DNA of 64,000 bases, taken from contig NZ_KI866530.1 in the NCBI RefSeq assembly GCF_000511175.1, positions 208,547 through 272,546 on the forward strand. Reading direction: 5' to 3'. Shown piece by piece: positions 47,439-57,064 of the stretch. The stretch comes from Sediminibacterium salmoneum NBRC 103935 (GTDB lineage: Bacteria > Bacteroidota > Bacteroidia > Chitinophagales > Chitinophagaceae). Position 1 is the first letter of the stretch, and every line of letters starts with the position of its first letter. The notes beneath the pieces are model-generated. The model ran no database searches. It was given only the letters and a program-made list of their open reading frames with translations, and had not been told where the DNA came from. The position numbers and the translations under genes were made by a program.

Positions 47439-48422
47439 ATGTCTCAGAAACGCGTATTAATCACCGGCGCTGCCGGATTTCTTGGTTCTCATTTGTGCGA
47501 CCGCTTTATTAAAGAAGGGTATAAAGTGGTTGGAATGGATAACCTGATTACAGGTGATTTAAGAAATATTGAGCACCTTTTTAAGCTGCCCGATTTTGAG
47601 TTTTATCATCATGATGTAACCAAGTTTATTCATGTGCCTGGTCCTATCGACTATATCCTGCACTTTGCTTCACCTGCCAGTCCTATCGATTATTTGAAAA
47701 TCCCTATTCAAACTTTAAAAGTGGGTGCACTGGGAACGCATAATTGTCTGGGTCTTGCCAAAGCAAAAGGAGCACGCATGCTGGTTGCTTCTACGAGTGA
47801 AGTATATGGAGATCCATTGGTGCATCCGCAAACCGAAGAATACTGGGGTAATGTAAACCCGGTAGGTCCCAGAGGTGTTTATGATGAAGCCAAGCGTTTC
47901 ATGGAATCTATTACCAGGGCGTACTATACCTTCCACGGAGTGGAAACCAGAATTGTGCGAATCTTTAATACCTATGGTCCCAGAATGCGATTGAATGATG
48001 GTCGTGCCTTACCTGCATTTATTGGTCAGGCATTAAGGGGAGAAGACCTGACCGTTTTTGGAGACGGTAGCCAAACCCGTTCTTTCTGTTATGTGGACGA
48101 TTTAATTGAAGGTATCTATCGCTTATTGATGAGTGATTATACCATGCCCGTAAATGTTGGTAATCCTCATGAAATTACTTTAAAGGATTTTGCCGAAGAA
48201 GTTTTGAAATTGACAGGTTCATCAGTAAAGATTGTATACAAACCTTTGCCAGTGGATGATCCCAAGCAAAGAAAGCCGGATATTACCAAGGCCAAAACTA
48301 TTTTAGGTTGGGAGCCCAAAGTAGATCGTGCAGAGGGGCTGAAGAAAACCTATGAATACTTCAAGTCACTTCCAAAAGAAGAGTGGTCAAAGCAACCCAA
48401 GGAGTTTAATTCAGGAAAATAG
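47439..48422 (+). CDS. UDP-glucuronate decarboxylase (UDP-xylose synthase), SDR family
   Basis: A 327-residue extended SDR enzyme. The NAD loop is [16 protein letters not shown], the catalytic pair is YDEAKR, and [25 protein letters not shown] is typical of UDP-xylose synthases. It would turn UDP-glucuronate from the preceding gene into UDP-xylose. ATG 47439 lies 10 bases after the dehydrogenase stop; an upstream in-frame GTG at 47415 would overlap that gene. An epimerase function is less likely, given the close match to the decarboxylase signatures. Confidence 0.9.
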   Translation: MSQKRVLITGAAGFLGSHLCDRFIKEGYKVVGMDNLITGDLRNIEHLFKLPDFEFYHHDVTKFIHVPGPIDYILHFASPASPIDYLKIPIQTLKVGALGTHNCLGLAKAKGARMLVASTSEVYGDPLVHPQTEEYWGNVNPVGPRGVYDEAKRFMESITRAYYTFHGVETRIVRIFNTYGPRMRLNDGRALPAFIGQALRGEDLTVFGDGSQTRSFCYVDDLIEGIYRLLMSDYTMPVNVGNPHEITLKDFAEEVLKLTGSSVKIVYKPLPVDDPKQRKPDITKAKTILGWEPKVDRAEGLKKTYEYFKSLPKEEWSKQPKEFNSGK

Positions 48423-48436
48423 TTATTGCATTTTAT

Positions 48437-49309
48437 ATGAAGCCAATTGTTGTTGTTACAGGTAAGAATGGTCAGCTTGGATGGGAATTGCAACAGTTGG
48501 CTTCTTCCTTTCAGGACCAATATGAGTTTGTTTTTACAGACAGAACCATGTTAGATTTAGGAGCACCTGAAAGTATAGCTCCATTTTTTAATTCCGTTAA
48601 GCCTCAGTTCTTTATTAACTGTGCAGCCTATACTGCTGTAGATAAAGCTGAAACAGAAAAAGAGCTGGCTCTCACCATCAATGCTACATCGGTAAGTGAA
48701 ATTGCTGCCAGCTGCGCTAAATATCAAACCCGTTTGATTACAATTTCTACGGACTATGTTTTTGATGGTCAGGGAAAAGCACCCTATGCTACTGATACTC
48801 CAACCAATCCTGTTAACTATTATGGATACACCAAAGCAATTGGTGAGCAAAAGGCTTTAGAGAATAATCCCAATACAGTCATCATTAGAACTTCCTGGGT
48901 TTACAGTACCCACGGTAATAATTTTGTGAAGACCATGCTTCGTCTAATGAAGGAACGTCCCGAAATTAAAGTGGTGGCCGACCAGCAGGGTTGCCCTACA
49001 TATGCTGCTGATTTAGCAGAAGCCATCATGCAGATTGTAAATGCCTCGGTAAAGGGCAATAATCGTTCTGGTATTTTTCATTACAGCAACACAGGAACAA
49101 CAACCTGGTTTAATTTTGCAACTGCAATTAAAGAAATGGCAGGACTTACTTGTTCTGTTTTACCTATTCCTACCGAAGCATTTCCTACACCTGCAAAAAG
49201 ACCAGCCTATTCTGTAATGGATTTACAGGACATTGCTACTGTTTTCGGGCTTGAATTGAAAGAATGGAAGAATAGTCTGAGAAAGTGTATGCAGCTATTA
49301 CATGACTAA
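48437..49309 (+). CDS. rfbD: dTDP-4-dehydrorhamnose reductase
   Basis: A 290-residue SDR enzyme that makes the last step of dTDP-rhamnose synthesis. Signatures: VVTGKNGQLGWELQQL, NCAAYTAVDKAE, STDYVFDGQGKAPY, YGYTKAIGEQ with the catalytic Tyr-x3-Lys, and RTSWVYSTHGNNFVKTML. RfbA, B and C are not in the window. It overlaps the methyltransferase gene by 8 bases. Confidence 0.93.
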   Translation: MKPIVVVTGKNGQLGWELQQLASSFQDQYEFVFTDRTMLDLGAPESIAPFFNSVKPQFFINCAAYTAVDKAETEKELALTINATSVSEIAASCAKYQTRLITISTDYVFDGQGKAPYATDTPTNPVNYYGYTKAIGEQKALENNPNTVIIRTSWVYSTHGNNFVKTMLRLMKERPEIKVVADQQGCPTYAADLAEAIMQIVNASVKGNNRSGIFHYSNTGTTTWFNFATAIKEMAGLTCSVLPIPTEAFPTPAKRPAYSVMDLQDIATVFGLELKEWKNSLRKCMQLLHD

Positions 49310-50135
49310 GCTAAAATCTGTTACGCTTCAATATCAATATCCTTCTTTTATAAGAAAATTTCCGGCTTTATTGAAGTGGGTGTACGGTCTGAATTATCTT
49401 ACCCAATTGCGCAAATGGTATGTAATGCGCGAGTGGAAGTCTGTTTTATCGTCTATGCCTTCCCCTTTTACAGTTGTTGATTTTGGATGCGGAGAGGGTC
49501 AGTATATTGTTCCATTAACCCAACAGTTTGCAAGTTCCACTTTTATTGGAGCCGATTATCATCAGCCATCAGTTGAGCTGATGGATTTATTCTCCATTCC
49601 TAATCTTTCCGGCAGAATATTGAACCTGGAATCTGATCAGTTGAAGGAGGAGGCAGATTTGGCATTATGCATAGGCGTATTGCAGTATATTGATAATGAT
49701 CAGCTTGCCTTGGATAATATGTTCAAGAGTTTGCGCAAGAATGGTCAATTGCTTCTGTATGTGCCTATCAACGGGCAGTTCCTTACTACTATTTACAAAT
49801 CTATTTTTGAACGCTTTGAACAGTATGAGAGTGTGAACAATCGGAAGAGGGTTTATACTGAAAAGGAAATTATTGCCAAATGTGAAAATTCCGGTTTTAT
49901 TATTACCCAAAAAGTATATACCTATGGTACTGCCGGAAAACTAAGTCATGAGTTATTGAATAGTTGTATCACACTGATTGTTTCCGGTAATTATCTGCTT
50001 AAAATTATTGCTGGTATTTGTCTTGTTCTGTTTTACCCACTGGTTCTTTTATTGATGATGGTAGATTACTTCAGTAATAAATCTGATGGGAACGGGTTGT
50101 TGTTAATTCTAGAAAAGACGAAAATTATATATTGA
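49302..50135 (+). CDS. Class I SAM-dependent methyltransferase
   Basis: A 277-residue methyltransferase. The SAM-binding loop is VVDFGCGEGQYIVPL, followed by FIGADYHQPSVELM and LALCIGVLQYIDNDQLALDNM. The C-terminal part contains a hydrophobic segment (about 228-255), suggesting membrane attachment. It is the last gene of the glycan operon, so a sugar or polyprenyl-linked glycan substrate is likely but unproven. Confidence 0.85.
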   Translation: MTKLKSVTLQYQYPSFIRKFPALLKWVYGLNYLTQLRKWYVMREWKSVLSSMPSPFTVVDFGCGEGQYIVPLTQQFASSTFIGADYHQPSVELMDLFSIPNLSGRILNLESDQLKEEADLALCIGVLQYIDNDQLALDNMFKSLRKNGQLLLYVPINGQFLTTIYKSIFERFEQYESVNNRKRVYTEKEIIAKCENSGFIITQKVYTYGTAGKLSHELLNSCITLIVSGNYLLKIIAGICLVLFYPLVLLLMMVDYFSNKSDGNGLLLILEKTKIIY

Positions 50136-50181
50136 ACGTGAAAATTCAGCAGAAGATTTTAAATCCTTGAAATCTATGTAA

Positions 50182-50214
50182 AAGACAGATGGAATTCAAT
50201 AGTCCATCTGTCTT
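50182..50214. terminator. Strong hairpin between the glycan operon and the orphan pair
   Basis: A perfect 12-bp stem (AAGACAGATGGA / TCCATCTGTCTT, 9-base loop) lies 46 bases after the methyltransferase stop. No clear T run follows, so terminator function is probable but not certain. Confidence 0.65.
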
Positions 50215-50224
50215 GATATTAAGA

Positions 50225-50461
50225 TTACTTTATGTTTGTCTTTTTTATTGAATAATACGATTTGTATACCCAGATGGCAGAAATAATTAATAAAAAGTAT
50301 GCATTGCTCTTCTTTAAAATTATCATATCGATAAATAAGATTACTAGAGAGATCAATGCTAGGATTAATTCCAGGATAGGATTTTTATTTTTAGATATAC
50401 TGTTCCAAATTCCTATCAGTATCAATAAAAAAGCAGAAATGATAATAGAATAAGTTATCAT
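50225..50461 (-). CDS. Small hydrophobic membrane protein, unknown
   Basis: A 78-residue protein with three membrane segments (about 3-19, 28-48 and 54-70) and a basic tail (YSIKKTNIK). I do not recognise a family. It lies 5 bases downstream of the Cys-rich lipoprotein gene on the same strand and is strongly AT-rich, like that gene and unlike the core genes around. The two are likely cotranscribed, which makes an immunity or export role for this protein conceivable, but that is speculation. Confidence 0.6.
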   Translation of the reverse strand: MITYSIIISAFLLILIGIWNSISKNKNPILELILALISLVILFIDMIILKKSNAYFLLIISAIWVYKSYYSIKKTNIK

Positions 50462-50466
50462 TTTAT

Positions 50467-51105
50467 CTAATTAAAAGTACAATATGTATCTACACAAAGT
50501 GCGGCACAAATCCAATAGATAACTGGTCCAGTTGTTGTACATACTAGTAAGCAGGCTGTATAAGCAACCCATCTGCAATCAGCACCAATGTCTTCAATTT
50601 CTGGGCTAAGTTCAGTTGCAGTGTTGTAACTAATTAAATCACTACTTGAATTTGATGAATTTGCAATTTTGTTAATGTAAGCAATTTGTTTTTCTACATC
50701 ACAAGTAAAGCAATTCTTATTCATAGAAATCATATACTCCTCTAATTCTGGATATTTGTTTATTAATATATTTTTTAAATTCTCTAATTTCGATGAAATA
50801 ATATCATTTTCTTCCTTTGATATTCCTGAGCGTTCTAGAATATTGTCAATATTCTTACTCCTAATTGAATTAATCAATTCTTTCTTTTCAATTCCTTTGT
50901 TTAATACATTTTTTGCTACATGGTTTCTTATTTCAATTAAAACCTTTAAATCAGACTTTAAGTTTTTAGGTGAAGTTGAAATTGTTTCTGTATATCTTTC
51001 AATTTTATTAAGCAAACTGTTATTTTCAATTTCATTTTTTTGACATGCTGTTAAGAATACTAACAGTGTCGCTACAAAAAATGTACCTTTTAATTTTAGT
51101 TTCAT
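50467..51105 (-). CDS. Orphan lipoprotein with cysteine-rich hydrophobic C-terminus
   Basis: A 212-residue AT-rich gene product I cannot assign. The signal (MKLKLKGTFFVATLLVFLTAC) ends in a lipobox with Cys21. A charged helical region (about 25-125) follows, then a CFTC pair at 132-135. The last 36 residues hold six cysteines (177, 185, 189, 200, 204, 209) in an otherwise hydrophobic tail (CRWVAYTACLLVCTTTG...). Such a tail suggests disulphides or metal binding, or a bacteriocin-like segment. ATG 51105 was chosen because the signal peptide starts there; an upstream ATG at 51222 would bury it. Confidence 0.65.
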   Translation of the reverse strand: MKLKLKGTFFVATLLVFLTACQKNEIENNSLLNKIERYTETISTSPKNLKSDLKVLIEIRNHVAKNVLNKGIEKKELINSIRSKNIDNILERSGISKEENDIISSKLENLKNILINKYPELEEYMISMNKNCFTCDVEKQIAYINKIANSSNSSSDLISYNTATELSPEIEDIGADCRWVAYTACLLVCTTTGPVIYWICAALCVDTYCTFN

Positions 51106-51783
51106 GTTTTTTGGGTTTTTCAGTAATATGGATTTTGATGTATTGTTAAAATGGTATTTAATAGTTTTTGTATTCATTGACCATTTTTCTTTCGCTCTCT
51201 TGGCTTGGTCATGTTTCAACAATTAGAATATCATTTTTATATTACAAACTATCGAATACAGTTCATTCTAAACCATATTATTCATGAAACAATAGTTTTA
51301 TTTCATAAAGGGTAATGTTTATTTCATGAAGTACTTTTTTTATTGAATAATCACGCAAATGCACGTATTAATATTTAGTAGTTTATAGCCCAATTATTTA
51401 TATGTTTGTTATTATGATGCTGAAATAATAAGTACGTCTAAGTGATTGTTGCTTTATTCTGTGTTTTTCTGAAGTTTGTTGTTTTAATAATGATTGCATA
51501 ATTTCTTTTTGCAAAGAATCATTTTTAAAAGAGCAGTATGGTGACGGATTGGGAAAACCATTTCTAATATCGGGAATTACCCAAACGCCTTTCGTTGCCT
51601 TTGGCAACTCGGCTGTTTTATTTTAGTCTCTTAGGCGAATACATTCGCCACACGGTCGGATTAGCTTCGCTGATCCTTCCCGCTTTGCATTACCCAAGAA
51701 ACTACGCACCGCGTAAACGCGGCGCTCGTTTTGTTTTTTACTCGCCCCATTGAGCAAGCTCATGGTGCTCGCATAAAAAACAA
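51106..51783. other. Non-coding stretch, AT-rich then hairpin-dense
   Basis: About 680 bases hold no gene I can support. The left part (to ~51580) is AT-rich and includes repeated TTTATTTCAT words (51298-51330). The right part (51594-51775) is richer in GC and packed with small hairpins: 51594-51608 (GTTGCC/GGCAAC), 51634-51649 (GGCGAA/TTCGCC), 51658-51676 (GGATTAGC/GCTGATCC), 51709-51722 (CCGCGT/ACGCGG) and 51752-51770 (GAGCA/TGCTC). A minus-strand ORF (51398-51607) is present but lacks coding character. Confidence 0.55.
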
Positions 51784-51807
51784 AACCCGCAGCTTATGCT
51801 GCGGGTT
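51784..51807 (-). terminator. Terminator of tRNA-Gln
   Basis: A 10-bp stem AACCCGCAGC / GCTGCGGGTT with a 4-base loop lies 5 bases past the tRNA 3' end. On the minus strand it is followed by a T-rich tail (TTTTGTTTTTTAT). Confidence 0.88.
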
Positions 51808-51812
51808 CCTTG

Positions 51813-51883
51813 TTGCCCGACCTGGATTCGAACCAAGACATACTGAACCAAAATCAGTTGTACTACCCTTATACTATCAGGCA
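51813..51883 (-). tRNA. tRNA-Gln (TTG)
   Basis: A 71-base cloverleaf on the minus strand. The acceptor TGCCTGA pairs with TCGGGCA (one G-T pair), the anticodon stem ACTGA/TCAGT encloses loop TTTTGGT with anticodon TTG, and the T arm is CTTGG-TTCGAAT-CCAGG. The discriminator is A and no CCA is encoded. A strong terminator follows. Confidence 0.95.
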
Positions 51884-52037
51884 ATCCGACCATTCTTTTG
51901 GAATGGGCTGCAAAAATAAGACGAGTATTCAATTGTTCCAAATTTTTTCATTCAAAAAGTGAAAATGAATCCTCAATTCTTACCTTTAAGAGGTCTTTTA
52001 TTTAAATAATTGAATTTCAGAACCCAATTACCCATCT

Positions 52038-52718
52038 ATGTTACAAAAATCCATCCTTTTCCTGTTGATTTGCACCGCAGTAATTACCATGAGTTTTACC
52101 CTTCAGAAAAGAAAGAAAGTAGTTTTCTTTGGTGACTCCATTACCCAGATGGGGGCTGACCCGGGTGGTTATATCCGTCAGATGGAGAAAATGATTGCCG
52201 GGGAAGGAATGAATAATCAGTATGAATTGGTAGGCGCAGGCATCAGTGGGAACAAAGTGACAGATTTGTATTTGCGATTGGAAAGAGACGTGCTGAGCAA
52301 ACAGCCGGATATTGTAGTCATTTATGTGGGTATTAATGATGTCTGGCATAAGCGCCTGGCTGGTACGGGTACCGACTATGTTAAATACACTGAGTTTTAC
52401 GATGCAATTGTAAAGAAATTACAATCGGCGGGTGCTAAAGTAGTGGTTTGCACTCCCTCTGTTATTGGAGAAAGAAAAGACAATTCTAACGAACAGGATG
52501 GAGAGTTGAATATGTATAGCAATTGGTTAAGACAATATGCAAAAGATAAAGAAATTCCTTGCGCAGACCTGAGAACCGAATTTCAGAATTATTTGATTGC
52601 CAATAACCCGAAGAATGCAGAGAAAGGATTACTCACTACCGACCGTGTTCATTTAAACGCAGCCGGTAATGAATTTGTAGCAAAGACGATCTGGAATACG
52701 TTGAAAACTATTCAGTAA
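52038..52718 (+). CDS. Exported SGNH/GDSL hydrolase
   Basis: A 226-residue esterase-fold protein. A signal peptide (about 1-20) is followed by block [11 protein letters not shown] with the nucleophile Ser34, block II with Gly ([13 protein letters not shown]), block III GINDVWH with the oxyanion Asn, and block [11 protein letters not shown] with the catalytic Asp and His. Such enzymes often deacetylate extracellular glycans or act as lysophospholipases; the substrate is unknown. It overlaps the end of tyrS by 11 bases (convergent). Confidence 0.92.
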   Translation: MLQKSILFLLICTAVITMSFTLQKRKKVVFFGDSITQMGADPGGYIRQMEKMIAGEGMNNQYELVGAGISGNKVTDLYLRLERDVLSKQPDIVVIYVGINDVWHKRLAGTGTDYVKYTEFYDAIVKKLQSAGAKVVVCTPSVIGERKDNSNEQDGELNMYSNWLRQYAKDKEIPCADLRTEFQNYLIANNPKNAEKGLLTTDRVHLNAAGNEFVAKTIWNTLKTIQ

Positions 52719-53994
52719 CCCTTACCAGAAAATAGTTTTTCTTTCCTTTCTGTAATAGTAAATATTTGTTTTGCAGTAAATCTGCTGTGCTTACTGCTGT
52801 TTTTTCAGGAGCAATCTTTTCTTTATTGATGGCAACACCGCCTGCTGCTAATAATTTTTTCGCTTCTCCCTTGCTGGGTGTTACACCGGTATCGGCCAGT
52901 AAGCTGATTAAGTCGTAGCCGGCTTCTATTTGATTGCGGGTGATTTCTGCAGTAGGTACGCCTTCCATTACTTGTAGCAATTGCTTTTCATTTAAAGAAG
53001 CCAATGCCTCAGTGGATGCGTTGCCAAACAGGATTTCTGAAGCTTTTACTGCAAATTCAAAATCTTCACGGCTATGCACAAAACAGGTAATTTCTTCGGC
53101 CAGTTTTTTCTGTAATGCTCTTGCGTGCGGAGCAGCAGCATGATCTGTAATCAGCTGATCAATTTCTTCCTTTGGTAATAGGGTGAAAATTTTAATCCAC
53201 TTGGTGGCATCTTCATCGCTTGCATTCAGCCAGAACTGATAAAACTGATAAGGAGAAGTCTTCTCCGGATCGAGCCACACATTGCCTTTTTCTGTTTTTC
53301 CGAATTTTCCACCGTCTGCCTTGGTTAGCAAAGGACAGGTAAATGCAAATGCTTCTCCACCCGCTTTCCTGCGTATGATTTCAGTACCGGTTACAATATT
53401 GCCCCACTGGTCACTTCCGCCCATCTGGAGTTTACAGTTTTTATGCTGGTACAACCAGTAGAAATCGTATCCCTGAATTAACTGGTAAGTGAACTCAGTA
53501 AAACTCATACCATTATTGCCTTCCAGCCGTTTGCGCACACTGTCTTTGCTCATCATGTAGTTAACCGTGATATGCTTACCTACGTCTCTGATAAAATTCA
53601 GGAAGCTGAAGTCTTTGAACCAATCATAGTTGTTTACCATTTCAGCTTTATTGGGGGCGTCTGAACTAAAATCTAAAAACTTACTCAGCTGCTTTTTAAT
53701 GCCCTCCAGATTGTGTTGCAAAGTTTCCTCACTCAATAAATTTCTTTCTTCACTTTTAAAACTGGGATCACCTATCATTCCAGTTGCACCACCCACCAGT
53801 GCAAAGGGCTTATGTCCTGCTTTTTGTAAATGCACCAATAATAAAATGGGAACCAGGCTTCCAATATGTAAACTGTCGGAAGTAGGATCAAATCCTATAT
53901 AGCCGGAAACCATTTCCTTACTCAATAATTCTTCCGTGCCTGGCATAATATCCTGCAACATGCCTCTCCAGCGTAATTCTTCCACTAAGTTCAT
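52708..53994 (-). CDS. tyrS: Tyrosyl-tRNA synthetase
   Basis: A 428-residue class I aminoacyl-tRNA synthetase. The HIGH-like motif is [10 protein letters not shown], the tyrosine pocket has [13 protein letters not shown] and [12 protein letters not shown], the KMSKS-like loop is KFGKTEKG, and a C-terminal S4-like RNA-binding domain includes [15 protein letters not shown]. The start at 53994 ([13 protein letters not shown]) is the family start. The longer frame to 54162 would run across the RDD gene and a TAnnTTTG promoter. Confidence 0.97.
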   Translation of the reverse strand: MNLVEELRWRGMLQDIMPGTEELLSKEMVSGYIGFDPTSDSLHIGSLVPILLLVHLQKAGHKPFALVGGATGMIGDPSFKSEERNLLSEETLQHNLEGIKKQLSKFLDFSSDAPNKAEMVNNYDWFKDFSFLNFIRDVGKHITVNYMMSKDSVRKRLEGNNGMSFTEFTYQLIQGYDFYWLYQHKNCKLQMGGSDQWGNIVTGTEIIRRKAGGEAFAFTCPLLTKADGGKFGKTEKGNVWLDPEKTSPYQFYQFWLNASDEDATKWIKIFTLLPKEEIDQLITDHAAAPHARALQKKLAEEITCFVHSREDFEFAVKASEILFGNASTEALASLNEKQLLQVMEGVPTAEITRNQIEAGYDLISLLADTGVTPSKGEAKKLLAAGGVAINKEKIAPEKTAVSTADLLQNKYLLLQKGKKNYFLVRVTE

Positions 53995-54014
53995 TTGAAA
54001 CGTATTTGTGGGGG

Positions 54015-54046
54015 CAAATGTACAAAAGTTAGCCGCAATTGGGCAA
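54015..54046 (-). promoter_or_regulatory. Candidate tyrS promoter
   Basis: On the minus strand, TTG at 54046-54044 and TACATTTG at 54022-54015 are 21 bases apart, a good match to TTG...TAnnTTTG. On the plus strand TACCTTTG at 54052-54059 may serve the RDD gene, but no matching upstream element is seen. Confidence 0.5.
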
Positions 54047-54076
54047 TGCGCTACCTTTGCTTCATAAACATCAAAC

Positions 54077-54463
54077 ATGAAAAGTGTAGGCGACGGAACC
54101 CGGGCATTGAATTTTTTTATAGATACCATACTTGTTACTATTCTGGCTATCGTGCTGTTCAAGTGGTATAATTTTTATGTGATGTACTGGCGCTATACCC
54201 CTTTTCATTTTGGCTGGTTTTTCTTTCCGGTACTGTTTACCTATTATTTCCTTTTTGAACTTTTCTTTCTGAAAACACCGGGTAAATGGCTTACTTATTC
54301 TCGTGTGGTGGCTAAAAACGGGAAGCGCCCCAACTGGTATATGATTGGCTTCAGAAGCCTGCTCCGCCTCACTTTAATTGATCTTTTTTTCAGTCCTTTT
54401 CTGGGAGGTCCCCTGCACGATTTTGCCAGCGCTACCACCGTGGTGCAGGATCCGGCGAAATAA
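54077..54463 (+). CDS. RDD family membrane protein
   Basis: A 128-residue membrane protein. The N-terminal [24 protein letters not shown] has the Arg-x-x-x-x-x-Asp pattern of RDD, then [29 protein letters not shown] and [17 protein letters not shown] proteins have unknown or proposed transport roles. It is divergent from tyrS and lies 71 bases before hscA. Confidence 0.88.
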   Translation: MKSVGDGTRALNFFIDTILVTILAIVLFKWYNFYVMYWRYTPFHFGWFFFPVLFTYYFLFELFFLKTPGKWLTYSRVVAKNGKRPNWYMIGFRSLLRLTLIDLFFSPFLGGPLHDFASATTVVQDPAK

Positions 54464-54534
54464 TTGATTTCGTAAATCGCAACAACAAGGCTGTTCAATT
54501 GTAATACCTTCGCAGTTCAATTTGAATAGTACCT

Positions 54535-56391
54535 ATGGCAAAGATTGGAATTAATATTGCAACAGGCAGTTTACAGCAGGAGGAAGTGATTGTTGGTATA
54601 GACCTTGGCACCACCAATAGTCTGGTGGCGATTATTCATCCGGAAAGCAAACAACCGGTTGCCTTGCGTGAACACAACAGCAGCAGTCTGGTACCCAGTG
54701 TGGTACACTTTGATGCATTCGGGAATGCCGAAGTAGGAGAACAGGCTAAAACCTACCTGGAAACCGATCCTGCCAATACCATTTTTTCGGCAAAAAGATT
54801 GATGGGGAAAAGCTATAAGGACGTAAAAGAAAATGCCGGATTCTTTACGTATAAAGTGATTGATGATGATACGGATAGCCTGGTAAAAGTGCAGATAGGA
54901 GATCGTTTTTATTCTCCCATTGAATTGAGTTCTTTCATTTTAAAGGAACTGAAAAACAGGGCTGAACATATTCTGAAAACACCTGTAAACAAAGCGGTAA
55001 TTACGGTTCCGGCTTATTTTAATGATGCCCAGCGTCAGGCAACAAGAGATGCGGGTAAGCTGGCAGGATTAGACGTGTTGCGAATTGTGAACGAACCTAC
55101 TGCAGCCAGTCTGGCCTATGGTTTAGGCGTTCACAAGGACGAAAATAAAACCATTGCTGTATACGATTTAGGAGGCGGAACTTTTGATGTTTCTATTTTG
55201 CAAATCAATAACGGCATTTTTGAAGTACTGAGCACCAATGGAGATACGTATTTGGGCGGAGATGATTTTGACAGGGCCATCATGGAGTTCTGGCTCAAGC
55301 AAATCGATGTTCCATTCAGTGCTGTTCAAAACGATAAAGCTGTTTTACAGTCTCTGCGCTTATTAGCTGAAGAAGCCAAGAAATCCCTGAGTCAGCAAAC
55401 AGAATTTGCTGCTGATTGGAATGGTTATAAAGTAAATATTAGCCGTTCCGAATTTGATGCGTGTTTAATCCCCCTGGTAAATAAAACAATTAAATGTTGC
55501 TCCAAAGCTTTGTCTGATGCGGGTTTGCAGACTTCTGATATTGATTCAGTGATTATGGTTGGGGGAAGTACCCGTGTACCGCTGGTTAAAGAAAAAGTAA
55601 GTGCTTATTTTGGTAAACCCGTGAACGATTCTGTGAATCCGGATGAAGTAGTGGCCATTGGTGCTGCTGTTCAGGCCGACATTTTAGCGGGTAACAACAA
55701 AGATTTTTTATTGCTGGATATTACGCCATTGAGTTTGGGTATTGAGACCATGGGGGGATTAATGGATGTCTTAATTCCGAGAAACGCTAAAATTCCCAAC
55801 AGGGCTGCACGTCAGTACACTACACAAAAAGATGGGCAAGGGTCTATGCGGATTTCTGTTTTCCAGGGAGAAAGAGATCTGGTGCAACACAACCGTAAAC
55901 TTGCTGAATTTAATTTTAAGGGGATTCCAGGAATGCCGGCAGGAATGCCGAAAGTAGAAGTGAGTTTTCTGATTAACGCAGATGGAATTTTATCTGTTAC
56001 TGCCAAAGAATTAAGAAGTGGGGTAGAGCAAAGTATAGAAGTAAAACCGCAATATGGGTTAACCGATGCAGAAGTAGAGCAAATGCTCATGGACAGCATT
56101 ACGCATGCCAAAGATGATATGCAAACCCGTGCATTGGTGGAAGCCAGAACAGAGGCAGAACAAATTCTTTCTGTAACCGAAAAGTTCATTGCAAAAAATG
56201 CGGAGCTGTTAACGAAAGAAGAAATGATTGCCACAGCCAGTGCCATGCAGAATTTGCAGATGGCATTAACTATGAACGATAAAAACCTGATTCAGACCAA
56301 GATTGAAGAGCTGAATGAAATCAGCAGACCCTTTGCGGAAAGGGCTATGGATCAGGCGGTGAGTGGTGCTTTAAAGGGAAAACAGGTATAA
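54535..56391 (+). CDS. hscA: Hsp70-family Fe-S assembly chaperone HscA
   Basis: A 618-residue Hsp70 homologue. The ATPase domain begins at [16 protein letters not shown] and contains [30 protein letters not shown] motifs, [13 protein letters not shown] and [13 protein letters not shown]. The substrate-binding domain starts near [17 protein letters not shown]. HscA is suggested by the HscA-like N-terminus ([13 protein letters not shown]), the shortened C-terminal lid without the DnaK EEVD-type tail, and length. hscB and iscU are not nearby. A second DnaK paralogue is the alternative. Confidence 0.85.
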   Translation: MAKIGINIATGSLQQEEVIVGIDLGTTNSLVAIIHPESKQPVALREHNSSSLVPSVVHFDAFGNAEVGEQAKTYLETDPANTIFSAKRLMGKSYKDVKENAGFFTYKVIDDDTDSLVKVQIGDRFYSPIELSSFILKELKNRAEHILKTPVNKAVITVPAYFNDAQRQATRDAGKLAGLDVLRIVNEPTAASLAYGLGVHKDENKTIAVYDLGGGTFDVSILQINNGIFEVLSTNGDTYLGGDDFDRAIMEFWLKQIDVPFSAVQNDKAVLQSLRLLAEEAKKSLSQQTEFAADWNGYKVNISRSEFDACLIPLVNKTIKCCSKALSDAGLQTSDIDSVIMVGGSTRVPLVKEKVSAYFGKPVNDSVNPDEVVAIGAAVQADILAGNNKDFLLLDITPLSLGIETMGGLMDVLIPRNAKIPNRAARQYTTQKDGQGSMRISVFQGERDLVQHNRKLAEFNFKGIPGMPAGMPKVEVSFLINADGILSVTAKELRSGVEQSIEVKPQYGLTDAEVEQMLMDSITHAKDDMQTRALVEARTEAEQILSVTEKFIAKNAELLTKEEMIATASAMQNLQMALTMNDKNLIQTKIEELNEISRPFAERAMDQAVSGALKGKQV

Positions 56392-56402
56392 TTCTTTAAT
56401 AT

Positions 56403-57011
56403 ATGTTCACTGGAATCATAGAAACACTGGGCCTTGTGGAATCCATTCAGCAAAATGGAACCAATGTAAGTTTTACATTGCGTGCATCCATTGCTCCTGA
56501 ATTAAAAGTAGATCAAAGCCTGGCCCATGACGGGGTTTGCTTAACTGTAGAGAAGATTGAAGGTAATAGCTATCAGGTAACTGCTATTGAAGAAACCATT
56601 CGCAAAACCAATTTGTCTCAGTGGAAAGTTGGGAGAAAAGTAAACCTGGAGCGCTGTATGATTATGAATGGCCGCCTGGATGGCCATATTGTGCAAGGGC
56701 ATGTGGATTGTACCGCAATTTGCAGGGAGGTTAAAGCCCTAGACGGTAGCTGGGAATACCGCTTTGAATTTGATTCTGCATTTGCAGCCCTGGTAATTGA
56801 AAAGGGATCCATTGCGGTAAATGGCACCAGCCTGACCTGCTTTCAGGTAAGCAATAACGCTTTTACGGTGGCTATAATCCCCTATACCTACGAACATACA
56901 AGTATTCAGGAAATTGCAGTGGGAGATAGGGTTAATATTGAGTTTGATATATTGGGTAAATATGTACAAAGGGCCATTGCCGTAAAAAACGATAAATATT
57001 TTGTCAATTAA
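56403..57011 (+). CDS. ribE: Riboflavin synthase alpha chain
   Basis: A 202-residue enzyme that dismutates two 6,7-dimethyl-8-ribityllumazine molecules into riboflavin. It has two lumazine-binding repeats: MFTGIIETLGLVESI with LAHDGVCLTVEKI (repeat 1), and GHIVQGHVDCTAIC with GSIAVNGTSLTCFQV (repeat 2). Length fits the family. It starts 11 bases after hscA. No FMN riboswitch is visible upstream. Confidence 0.96.
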   Translation: MFTGIIETLGLVESIQQNGTNVSFTLRASIAPELKVDQSLAHDGVCLTVEKIEGNSYQVTAIEETIRKTNLSQWKVGRKVNLERCMIMNGRLDGHIVQGHVDCTAICREVKALDGSWEYRFEFDSAFAALVIEKGSIAVNGTSLTCFQVSNNAFTVAIIPYTYEHTSIQEIAVGDRVNIEFDILGKYVQRAIAVKNDKYFVN

Positions 57012-57047
57012 TTCCGGCGACTTATCTTCGCCGCCTAAAAATAACCT

Positions 57048-57055
57048 GAGGAGGT
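57048..57055 (+). promoter_or_regulatory. Strong Shine-Dalgarno site of rpsU
   Basis: GAGGAGGT lies 9 bases before the rpsU ATG, a near-perfect match to the anti-Shine-Dalgarno of 16S rRNA. Most genes in this window have AT-rich leaders with no such site. Established work on Bacteroidota ribosomes shows the anti-Shine-Dalgarno sequestered with the help of bS21, whose own gene keeps a strong site. Confidence 0.88.
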
Positions 57056-57064
57056 ATATAAGCT

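Noticed and set aside
51398..51607. Minus-strand ORF of 69 residues in the islet
   Set aside because: Its composition is low in hydrophobic core residues, it contains a perfect hairpin (51594-51608) at its start, and no family or ribosome-site support exists.
51813..51883. tRNA-Gln as an integration site with flanking direct repeats
   Set aside because: No second copy of the tRNA 3' end was seen at the far side of the islet (50136-50225), so an attachment-site pair cannot be supported.
53994..54162. N-terminal extension of tyrS by 56 residues
   Set aside because: It overlaps the divergent RDD gene start and the tyrS promoter, and [11 protein letters not shown] is the family start.
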